This document shows, one piece after another, positions 36,737 through 44,310 of a DNA stretch of 64,000 nt. This DNA comes from Novipirellula aureliae. GTDB lineage: Bacteria; Planctomycetota; Planctomycetia; Pirellulales; Pirellulaceae. Location: positions 124,845 to 188,844 of the forward strand of contig NZ_SJPY01000006.1 of assembly GCF_007860185.1 (NCBI RefSeq), given 5' to 3'. Below the pieces are notes generated by a model. The model saw only the letters and a list, made by a program, of their open reading frames with translations. It was not told the origin of the DNA and made no database searches. A program made the translations under genes and the position numbers. Each line of letters starts with the position of its first letter. Position 1 is the first letter of the stretch.

Positions 36737-37486
36737 ATGACATTTGATGCAAAGAACAAGATCGTTTTAGTAACCGGCGCGAATCGTGGTATTGGCAAGG
36801 CGATTTTGGAAGAGGCGTTGCAACGTGGCGCGTCGAAGGTGTACGCGGCGGTGCGAAACGTTGAATCAGCGAAACCGCTGGTGGCTGAGCACGGTGAACG
36901 CGTCGTTCCCGTTCGCCTCGACTTGGACGACCCCGCTACGATTGCGGCAGCAGCAGAGACGGCGACCGATGTCCATGTCGTCGTCAACAACGCTGGCGTG
37001 CTGAAGCAGAGCACGGCTTTGGATCCTGAAGCAATCGATGACTTGCAGTTTGAAATCAACGCGAACGTATTCGGCTTGATGCGAGTCGCGCAGGCTTTCG
37101 CTCCGGTACTGAAAGCCAACGGCGGAGGTGTTCTCGTTCAACTCAATAGCGTTGTGTCGGTCAAGACGTTTGCGAATATGGCGACGTATTGCGCATCCAA
37201 AGCAGCAAGCTATGCAATCACGCAAGGTTTGCGTGACTCACTGCGAGAACAGGGCACGCAAGTTGTCAGCGTCCACCCTGGGCCGATTCAAACCGACATG
37301 GGATCCGCAGCCGGCTTCGCAGATATTGCGGTTTCACCTTCGATCGTTGCAACCGCCATCTTCGACGCCATCGCGGAAGGTTCGTTCCATGTTTGGCCCG
37401 ATCCAATGGCCGAGCAGGTAGGCGCAGCGTATCAAAGCTTCGCCGGAAATGTCATCGAAGGTGAAAAGAAGGAAAACGCCGAGTAA
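36737..37486 (+). CDS. short-chain dehydrogenase/reductase (SDR)
   Basis: The 249-residue protein is a classical SDR. It has VLVTGANRGIGKAILEEAL (cofactor glycine motif), VVVNNAGVL, the catalytic Ser in QLNSVVS and YxxxK in TYCASKAAS. An Arg after the second strand (VRNVES) favours NADP(H). The substrate is not predictable. AAGGA before the ATG could be a Shine-Dalgarno sequence. Confidence 0.92.
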   Translation: MTFDAKNKIVLVTGANRGIGKAILEEALQRGASKVYAAVRNVESAKPLVAEHGERVVPVRLDLDDPATIAAAAETATDVHVVVNNAGVLKQSTALDPEAIDDLQFEINANVFGLMRVAQAFAPVLKANGGGVLVQLNSVVSVKTFANMATYCASKAASYAITQGLRDSLREQGTQVVSVHPGPIQTDMGSAAGFADIAVSPSIVATAIFDAIAEGSFHVWPDPMAEQVGAAYQSFAGNVIEGEKKENAE

Positions 37487-37767
37487 CGGATCGACTTTCT
37501 CGAACGTGAGCTCATCGTTGGGTTGACGAAGAAATGGTATCATTCCGTCCCGACAACTGAGATGTCCCCCGTTGGCTCACCCCTGACCCTCGCAGCCGTC
37601 CCGCCGCTCGATGAGATCAAATCCTGGCCCGATCCAGCAGCGACACGGGATTGGCTTTCAGCAATTCGTCTCGACTTTCTGTTGTAGCGACATGCCAACG
37701 AAGTGGCCGAAAGTCTTGGCGATTGTCGCTACCATTGGTGGCATAAGACTTGCGTTGCGGCTAGAGC

Positions 37768-38529
37768 ATGAATACTGCAAGTAAATGTTCCCTACGGCAT
37801 TGGCATCGTAAGCTAAGGCATTTTTTCCGTGGTCGTGAGCCAACGGTGCTGTTGGTTTTTCTCGTCGTCGTACTGGCGGCTTGGGGGTTTATCGAGTTAA
37901 CGGATGAAGTACTAGAGGGAAGTACTGATTCATTTGATCGGTGGGCCGTACGGAGTTTGCGGGATGCAAACGATCCGGCAAATCCGCTTGGGCCATCTTG
38001 GTTGGAGGAGGCTGGTCGCGACGTGACAGCCCTTGGCGGCGTAGCGGTCCTGTTGATTGCGATTGCATCAGCTGCCGGATTTTTGGCTATCATTCGGGCG
38101 TATCGAACAATGATCATGCTATTGGTCTCCACGCTCAGCGGCATGGGAGCGAGTTTGTTGATGAAGTCGCTGTTCGCACGACCCCGCCCCGATTTCGTGC
38201 CGCATCTTTCGCACGTTTACACCAGCAGTTTTCCGAGTGGACACTCGATGATGGCGGCAGTCGTCTATTTGACGTTGGCGACGTTGATCGCTACGGTGCT
38301 ACGTCATTATTGGCTCCGGTTCTACGTCATTGCGGTCGCAGTTGGATTGACGATGTTGGTCGGAATAAGCCGCGTCTACCTGGGTGTTCATTATCCGACC
38401 GATGTGTTGGCTGGTTGGTCAGCCGGCTTGGTGTGGGCGCTTGCGTGTTGGTTGATCATACGGGGAACCAAGCCGCGACCAGAGCGAAAGTCGCCATGGA
38501 TCACGGATGTTTCTTCGCGACGGTACTGA
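37768..38529 (+). CDS. PAP2-family membrane phosphatase
   Basis: This 253-residue protein has about six membrane helices and the full three-part PAP2 signature: KSLFARPRPD, PSGHSM and SRVYLGVHYPTDV. Members dephosphorylate phosphatidic acid, undecaprenyl diphosphate or phosphatidylglycerophosphate. The last 29 bases overlap the convergent response-regulator gene on the opposite strand. Confidence 0.92.
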   Translation: MNTASKCSLRHWHRKLRHFFRGREPTVLLVFLVVVLAAWGFIELTDEVLEGSTDSFDRWAVRSLRDANDPANPLGPSWLEEAGRDVTALGGVAVLLIAIASAAGFLAIIRAYRTMIMLLVSTLSGMGASLLMKSLFARPRPDFVPHLSHVYTSSFPSGHSMMAAVVYLTLATLIATVLRHYWLRFYVIAVAVGLTMLVGISRVYLGVHYPTDVLAGWSAGLVWALACWLIIRGTKPRPERKSPWITDVSSRRY

Positions 38530-39004
38530 GTAAGCGGCGGAGAGTTGGTGAGATTACTCCCCTGCCTTTGACGCAAGTATCCTCGTCGGGATGCGCGCGT
38601 TCTCGAAGACTGCGGCCTGCCGATACGAGGTCGAGAATGACCGAAAGCGTCGCATGCTTGTCAAGCGGCTTCTGCAGCAAGCCATCGCCGCCTAGCTGCT
38701 GCACGACGCTCCGCGTTTGGACATCTTGAAGACTGGTCATTATTAACACAGGCAAATCACGGATGCTCTCGTCATCGGATTCGCGAATCTTTTCAAGCAA
38801 TTCAAATCCGCACAATTCTGGCATTTCAAGGTCGGTGACCAGCAGGTCCGGTGATCGATCCTTAATGACCTCCCAAGCAAGCTGGCCGTTCTCCAGCAAT
38901 CGGCAATCGAATCCACTTTCACGTAGCCATTTCCCAACGGTCTCGCGAGAAGCACGGACGTCGTCAGCAATCACACATCGTTTCGGCGGGGCAGAGTTAG
39001 GCAT
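38501..39004 (-). CDS. response regulator, receiver domain only
   Basis: The protein is 167 residues from ATG 39004 (an upstream start at 39073 would add a non-canonical leader). The receiver domain spans about 8-125 with acidic pair Asp14-Asp15, phosphoacceptor Asp58 in LLVTDLEMP, Thr90 and Lys112 in LQKPLDK. The C-terminal tail of about 40 residues has no DNA-binding domain. It presumably signals by protein interaction. No kinase is nearby. It overlaps the PAP2 gene tail to tail. Confidence 0.92.
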   Translation of the reverse strand: MPNSAPPKRCVIADDVRASRETVGKWLRESGFDCRLLENGQLAWEVIKDRSPDLLVTDLEMPELCGFELLEKIRESDDESIRDLPVLIMTSLQDVQTRSVVQQLGGDGLLQKPLDKHATLSVILDLVSAGRSLRERAHPDEDTCVKGRGVISPTLRRLLSTVAKKHP

Positions 39005-39110
39005 CGTCAGCGAATCGGCAAGAAGGAAATAACGGCTAAAAATCTTGTTGCAATCATCGTGCCGAAACAGCAAAAGTCTTGGCGAGTTTCGCTACGAACG
39101 AAGGATATCC

Positions 39111-39146
39111 GTTGGCACACCGGTTGGCACACCGGTTGGCACACCG
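39111..39146 (+). repeat. 12-bp triple tandem repeat before the AI-2E gene
   Basis: GTTGGCACACCG three times exactly, 19 bases upstream of the start codon at 39165, in the probable leader of that gene. Confidence 0.92.
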
Positions 39147-39164
39147 ATTGCTTGATCGTCAAGC

Positions 39165-40235
39165 ATGAACAATCCAATCGTAATCAACCGGGCGACCAAC
39201 AAGCAAATCTTTCTTATCGCGGTGTTGCTGGGGATGCTGGTGTTGGCGACCGCGGGGCTATTCGTGCCGACGCTGAGTATCTTGATGCTCATCTTCGCTG
39301 GGCTGCTGTTCGGCGTGTTCGTTCATTCAATCAGCGCATGGCCGGCGAGTCATACGGCACTGTCTTATCGCTCCAGTTTTCTCGTCGTTGTGACACTCAT
39401 GCTGCTGTCGATCGGCATCGGCAGCTTCTACCTTGGATCGCAAGTGGTTCACCAGGCTGATGAGTTGTGGACGCAACTGCAAGCCGCCGTGCACACGGCA
39501 GACGAAAGGTTGTCGCAGAACGACTGGGCCAGCGAGCATTTGCCAAGTGTTTCAGAGATGCAAGAGCAACTATCGCAGTCGACCCGTGCCAATTTGCCGG
39601 AGATGTTCCAAGGTTTGCAATGGGTCGGCTGGGGGGCAACCGGGACATTGGTGGTCTTTTTCGTCGGGCTCTACGCAGCTTATGAACCTGATCTGTATCT
39701 AACGGGCGTGGTCAAATTGGTTCCCAACGACCAGCGAGATCGCGTGGGTGAAATCTTGAACGAATTGAATTCGGCACTGGGCCGATGGATCGTTGGACGA
39801 CTTCTTTCGATGACAATCGTGGGGGTTGCAACAGCGATCGCGATGGGCGTTCTGGGGGTTCCGCTTCCAATCTCGCTCGGTGTTTTGGCTGCGCTGCTAA
39901 CGTTCATTCCAAACATCGGGCCGCTGTTGGCTGCGGTGCCGCAAATGTTGCTGGCGATTGATGTCGGCACGCAAGCGGTTGTATATGTGCTGATGTTCAA
40001 TGTACTTCTGCAAACGGTCGAAAGCTATCTGATTACACCGCTCGTTCAACGACACGAAGTCGCGTTGCCGCCAATCCTGACCATCGCCGCGCAGTTGGTG
40101 ATGGGGGTCATGCTTGGAATCATCGGGATCATGATGGCTGCACCCTTGGTCGTGCTAGCGATGGTACTGGTCCAGATGCTTTACGTCGAGGATCGCCTTG
40201 GCGATGCGCAGCCCGGCTCACTAACGAGTGAATGA
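39165..40235 (+). CDS. AI-2E family transporter (PerM/YdiK-like)
   Basis: This 356-residue inner-membrane protein has paired helices at the N-terminus (about 12-55), a further helix at about 65-90, a soluble middle loop (about 95-150) and helices to about 340. The family hallmark region is near GVPLPISLGVLAALLTFIPN followed by IGPLLAAVP. Family members include AI-2 exporter candidates and Na+/H+ antiporters. The actual substrate is open. Confidence 0.88.
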   Translation: MNNPIVINRATNKQIFLIAVLLGMLVLATAGLFVPTLSILMLIFAGLLFGVFVHSISAWPASHTALSYRSSFLVVVTLMLLSIGIGSFYLGSQVVHQADELWTQLQAAVHTADERLSQNDWASEHLPSVSEMQEQLSQSTRANLPEMFQGLQWVGWGATGTLVVFFVGLYAAYEPDLYLTGVVKLVPNDQRDRVGEILNELNSALGRWIVGRLLSMTIVGVATAIAMGVLGVPLPISLGVLAALLTFIPNIGPLLAAVPQMLLAIDVGTQAVVYVLMFNVLLQTVESYLITPLVQRHEVALPPILTIAAQLVMGVMLGIIGIMMAAPLVVLAMVLVQMLYVEDRLGDAQPGSLTSE

Positions 40236-40477
40236 GCGTAACAATAGCGGCCTGTCGAGGCGAAACTCACCAAGATTTTCTGACTTTAGCGTTACCCCGA
40301 ATGGCACACCGCCATGAGCCGGAGATGCCGCCGCGAAAAACCGGTTCTGGTTGACGATACGCGAAGATCACTCATTCATGGCACACGTTTTGCTCCTCGT
40401 TCCACTTAACAAACGCCGAACGTCAACTTCCGACGTCTCTGGCACAAACCGAATACTCCAACGAAATGGAACGAAAC

Positions 40478-40831
40478 ATGAAAACCACACTAACACTGCT
40501 AACGCTCATCGCTGGACTGACCTTGGTTGGATGCAACGACAGCGTGTACGACGAACAAGCTGACGCGATCCGTGAAAACACGCAGGACTACGCAGACGAC
40601 GTGCGTGAACGAGCCGACAATCTCGCCGAACAGGTCGAAGAGCGAAGCGAGAACATGGAGGATCGCTTCGAAGTCGCCAAGCCGCCGATGGAAGATAATG
40701 CCGATGAGGCCGCTGACAGCATTGAAGAACGTGCAGAGCGGAAAGCGGATGCGATTGAAGAAGCAGGCGAGAAGCGAGCCGACCGACTTGAAGAATTGGA
40801 TGACAACGTCGAAGTGCTTGAATCCGAGTAA
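40478..40831 (+). CDS. small acidic lipoprotein
   Basis: The 117-residue precursor (ATG 40478; a frame start at 40466 adds four residues) has lipobox LTLVGCND at about residue 17. The mature part is almost entirely charged helix, rich in Glu, Asp, Arg and Ala with no aromatic core, probably a coiled coil. Similar small charged lipoproteins are common and often stress-linked; that is only analogy. A hairpin follows 33 bases after the stop. Confidence 0.82.
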   Translation: MKTTLTLLTLIAGLTLVGCNDSVYDEQADAIRENTQDYADDVRERADNLAEQVEERSENMEDRFEVAKPPMEDNADEAADSIEERAERKADAIEEAGEKRADRLEELDDNVEVLESE

Positions 40832-40864
40832 CCGCCTCTCTCGACCTCTCTTCCGACCAACAAC

Positions 40865-40887
40865 AGCCGGCTGATTTTCAGTCGGCT
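40865..40887 (+). terminator. hairpin after the small lipoprotein gene
   Basis: AGCCGGCTGA (40865-40874) pairs with TCAGTCGGCT (40878-40887) with one G-U pair and a TTT loop. The following bases are not T-rich, so it may be Rho-assisted. Confidence 0.55.
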
Positions 40888-41524
40888 GATTCTGTGGCTA
40901 AATCCGGTGAGCTTGGCAGCGGAAGTTGCCGAGCGTTTCAACCGTTTGGTTTGTTTTGCGATCATACGCTTAGTCGTCGCTTCCCAAGGCCGCGCAACAT
41001 CGATGACCCAAGCTACCTCGTCTCAATTTCACTCTTCACAAAGCACGATGCTTGTTCCACGACCACGTTGATCTGCAGCCATTCAACGAGACAAGCACGT
41101 TCCATGATTTTCGGCTCTTCAGAAGAAGTTGTGGGTTAAAAGGAAGTTGCCGGAGATTTTTTGGAGGGCATGGCAGTCGTGATACCCATTGCCACTCTTG
41201 CTCGACTCCCTCGCTGCCTCGGAGCAAGAAGCGACGCCGATCGAACATCACTTCTCGACATATCTTTTTGCCCTGCGGTGCTTGAAAAACCTACCCTTCG
41301 GTACTTGGGATGGATGAATCAAACCACGGATTCTTCGGTGGAGCCTCAAAGTTAGGGGGATGGGGCGCAAGCCTTCCGGTCCTCCGGACCCTAAAGTCAT
41401 ATTTGACCAAGCATTCGCTTGTTGATTCAACGCTCGCGGCAACCTGGCCCCCCCTGGGGGCTACCGCTCACGCAGAGAGTCATCGGTACTTGCTTGGGCG
41501 ACGCAACGACTGTAAAAATCTGAA
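40888..41524. other. gene-free region with dispersed repeat
   Basis: No supported gene is present. A 50-codon plus-strand frame near 40907-41070 and a 30-codon minus-strand frame near 41017-41106 have no recognisable features. The 63-bp dispersed repeat lies at 41283-41345. The last 170 bases look like repeat-flanking DNA. Confidence 0.5.
41283..41345. repeat. 63-bp dispersed repeat, third copy
   Basis: The segment from TGAAAAACCTACCCTTCGGT to ATTCTTCGGTGGAGCC is identical to 15320-15382 and 16816-16878, the copies inside the 1.5-kb tandem units 25 kb away. Flanking similarity fades quickly on both sides. Confidence 0.9.
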
Positions 41525-42784
41525 ATGGAAACCTACCAAGCCTTAGCGATCTCCCTTGGACTTGGGTTACTGGTTGGTTTACAGCGTCAGTGGAACGATT
41601 CCGATATTGCTGGGATTCGAACGTTTCCCCTGATTGCGATGCTGGGCACACTATCGACCCTGCCGGGCAATCAAGTCGGCTGGATGAGTGCTGCAGGTAT
41701 CCTGGCGATTGCAGTATTATTAGCGATCGCGAATCTCGCGAAGATTCGTTCCGGAGCGTTCGATTCCGGCATGACCACCGAGGTTGCTGCGCTTCTAATG
41801 TTCGCCGTCGGGTGCGCGCTGGGTGTCGGCGTAACCGGGCCAGCGATCGTGACGGCGGGCGTAGCCGCGGTCCTCTTGCACTGGAAAAAACGACTGCATG
41901 GAGTGGTCAGTTCGATGACCGACAAAGACTTTCGTGCCGTCATGAATCTGGCGTTGATCGGCCTGATTGTCCTGCCGATTCTACCCGATAAAACCTACGG
42001 CCCCTACGATGTTCTGAATCCGTACGGCATCTGGCGGATGGTCGTGTTAATCGTTGGCATCAGCATGGCGGCGTATGTGGCTTACAAGTTCCTCGGAGCG
42101 AAAGTCGGTGCGATTCTGGGCGGAGTCCTGGGAGGATTGATCTCTAGTACAGCAACGACGGTTAGCTATGCACGGCAGACGAAGGACTCGCCGAACATCA
42201 GCGTGGTGGCCGCGTTGGTGATTTTGATTGCTTCGACGATTGTCAACGTTCGCGTGTTGGTCGAGATCGGCGTGGTGGCGCCTAGCTTATTGAAAGTCGC
42301 ATTCCTACCGATGACGGCGATGCTTTTGTTGATGGTCGTCGAATGCCTGGTCCTTTACTTGCCCGTTCGCAAGCAAGAGACACTGCCACAGGACCACGAC
42401 AATCCCGCGCGACTCAGACCGGCAATCATCTTCGGCTTCCTCTATGCGCTTGTCCTGTTTATCGTGGCCGCAGCAAAAGATATCTTTGGTGACGATGCGC
42501 TCTATTGGATTGCGGGTATTTCCGGATTGACGGATGTGGATGCAATCACACTCTCAACGGCCAAGATGTTCAATGAGGATCGAGTCGGTGCGGAAATGGC
42601 CTGGCGAGTGATTTTGATTGCCACGATGTCCAACCTTGTGTTTAAAGCGGGCGCCGTTGCAGTGCTGGGAAGCCGTAGGTTGGCGTTCTATGTCGCCGTC
42701 GCGTTCGGGATCGCATTGGCTGGCGGTGGATTGCTCCTCGCGTTTTGGCCTGGGGCCGAGGTCATGCAGGTTCCCAACCCATGA
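41525..42784 (+). CDS. MgtC/SapB-family membrane protein with DUF4010
   Basis: This 419-residue protein has about 12 membrane helices. The N-terminal MgtC/SapB part (about 1-140) carries LGLGLLVGLQRQW and AGIRTFPLIAMLGTL. The C-terminal DUF4010 part (about 175-415) has SSTATTVSYARQTK and ISGLTDVDAITLS. The family is associated with ion homeostasis, but transport has not been settled for this branch. It is monocistronic. Confidence 0.9.
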   Translation: METYQALAISLGLGLLVGLQRQWNDSDIAGIRTFPLIAMLGTLSTLPGNQVGWMSAAGILAIAVLLAIANLAKIRSGAFDSGMTTEVAALLMFAVGCALGVGVTGPAIVTAGVAAVLLHWKKRLHGVVSSMTDKDFRAVMNLALIGLIVLPILPDKTYGPYDVLNPYGIWRMVVLIVGISMAAYVAYKFLGAKVGAILGGVLGGLISSTATTVSYARQTKDSPNISVVAALVILIASTIVNVRVLVEIGVVAPSLLKVAFLPMTAMLLLMVVECLVLYLPVRKQETLPQDHDNPARLRPAIIFGFLYALVLFIVAAAKDIFGDDALYWIAGISGLTDVDAITLSTAKMFNEDRVGAEMAWRVILIATMSNLVFKAGAVAVLGSRRLAFYVAVAFGIALAGGGLLLAFWPGAEVMQVPNP

Positions 42785-43043
42785 GCGGACTCAAACTCGA
42801 CTTTTGCAGAGAAACCAGCCGCCCAACGAAACCGAAAGCCTTGGCGACTTTCGCTACCGCTGGCGTCTTCAGAAATAGTCGGCGAGGCAAGGACTGTCCC
42901 GTTGTCGGCCGTTGACCACCCACCGATCTGCATGCTCGCGAACCGCCACCGTCCGCTCTGCGATTTTCACGGCACAGAATTTTCACGGCACAGTGTTTGC
43001 AACAACGTTGGAATGTCAAAAATAGAATCCCAATGGAGCCAAT

Positions 43044-43409
43044 ATGGATATTCCACAACTCACGTGCAAAACCGACGCCGAATTTGGCGAGATGGGCCAA
43101 CAGTATCTTGCTGCCGGAAAACAGGTTGCCCTTCGCCGTTGGCAAGAAGACCCCTGCGATTTCAGCCCGCCAACCCATCGTGACTACGAAACAGTGGGCT
43201 TTGTGCTCCGTGGCGTACTCGAACTTGATCTCGATGGCGAAACCGCAACGTTGCGCGCGGGCGATTCATGGCTCGTGCCTCAAGGAGCCCAGCATCGCTA
43301 CCGAATCGTCGAGCCCATGATTGCGATCGAAGCAACCAGCCCGCCGGCGAGATTCAACGAGCGTGACGAACCACCAACAGATATGGCGTATCACAAATGT
43401 CGCCGCTAG
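43044..43409 (+). CDS. cupin-domain protein
   Basis: The 121-residue protein has a single cupin beta-barrel. The first motif is near THRDYETVGFVLRGVLEL and the second near LRAGDSWLVPQGAQHRY, so the metal-ligand set is His, Glu and a later His. Small cupins bind metal or act as sensors/isomerases; no substrate can be named. It overlaps the next gene by 13 bases. An exact 15-bp duplication, ATTTTCACGGCACAG, lies 50-80 bases upstream of the start. Confidence 0.85.
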   Translation: MDIPQLTCKTDAEFGEMGQQYLAAGKQVALRRWQEDPCDFSPPTHRDYETVGFVLRGVLELDLDGETATLRAGDSWLVPQGAQHRYRIVEPMIAIEATSPPARFNERDEPPTDMAYHKCRR

Positions 43410-44068
43410 CCATCGTTTGGAATTCGGGCTCCGGTCGCGCCGCAGAGATCACGGAACTTCGGCGCACACTTGCAGGACGATTAACCGAATGGATCGACCT
43501 TTCGGAAATTTCTGAATTAGAAACGGAACTACGCGTCGTCCGCGTCCGAGGCAAACGATTAGAGCGTTACTATGCTAACATCGCGGCAGGTGGAAATTGG
43601 GTCCGAGTTAGCGAAACAATTACCGACGAACTAAAATCGCGTTGGGGAGCATTCCGCTACATCCGCGGCGCAATCGATGTTTTGCCCAACATGACAAGTT
43701 ACCGCATTAGTGCGACCTGCGACTCCGGAGTCTTCACTCAACTCGATTCTTGGGCTGTTCTTGTCGCCAATGGTAAGCCAAACGCCGGGCGGATTGAGGT
43801 CGCACCAAAAGCATCTCCGACCGACGGCTTGATCGACGTCGTCATCGTTCGCAATGGCACAGTCGGCGACATGGTCGAGATCGTCGCCAACAATCTGCTG
43901 GGCGACTTCCTTGAAAGCGACCAAGTTATCTTTCGCCAGGTACGTTCTCTGCACCCGCATTCCAATCCCCCGATGCCATTCACGATGGACGGTGAAGTGG
44001 TCGATGAGGCTCCTGTTCATTTTGATGTCGTCCCCGGAGCAATCCACATGCACATTGGTAAGCACTAG
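43397..44068 (+). CDS. diacylglycerol-kinase-family protein lacking the catalytic core
   Basis: The 223-residue product matches the two ends of a lipid kinase of the DagK/YegS type. The N-terminus has IVWNSGSGRAAEITELRRTL. From about residue 50 the C-terminal beta-sandwich domain begins (ERYYANIAAGGNWVRVSE, then WAVLVANGKPNAGRIEVAP and MPFTMDGEV). About 80-100 residues that normally hold the GGDGT nucleotide motif and the GTxNDF block are absent, with an in-frame junction near residues 38-45 (LSEISELETELR). The usual length is near 300. It is probably an inactive relic, though the frame is intact and overlaps the cupin gene. Confidence 0.75.
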   Translation: MSPLAIVWNSGSGRAAEITELRRTLAGRLTEWIDLSEISELETELRVVRVRGKRLERYYANIAAGGNWVRVSETITDELKSRWGAFRYIRGAIDVLPNMTSYRISATCDSGVFTQLDSWAVLVANGKPNAGRIEVAPKASPTDGLIDVVIVRNGTVGDMVEIVANNLLGDFLESDQVIFRQVRSLHPHSNPPMPFTMDGEVVDEAPVHFDVVPGAIHMHIGKH

Positions 44069-44176
44069 CAGCCACAGGACATCAATTTTATTGAGGCGGA
44101 ATTTGTGTTGACGATGATGCTGAAGGACGTCAAAGTAGATGCGAAGCATTTTCCTTAAACGGCAAAGCCGCAAATC

Positions 44177-44233
44177 GTAGTGGATCTTGTTAAAGATCCT
44201 GTTCCGAATCGGATCTTTAACAAAATCCACTAC
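44177..44233. repeat. REP-like palindrome, GTAGTGGATC family, copy 2
   Basis: A 23-base arm (44177-44199) faces 44211-44233, which differs by one base (AACAAAATCC instead of AACAAGATCC). It lies between convergent genes. Sequence after it (about 44234-44275) resembles the spacer in the array at 46363. Confidence 0.9.
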
Positions 44234-44310
44234 CGAAAAGAATGCAAGATGACACCAAATGCGGTGATCATTGATAGAGATCGATTCTAAATTCCTTGTC
44301 CTGTATTCGT

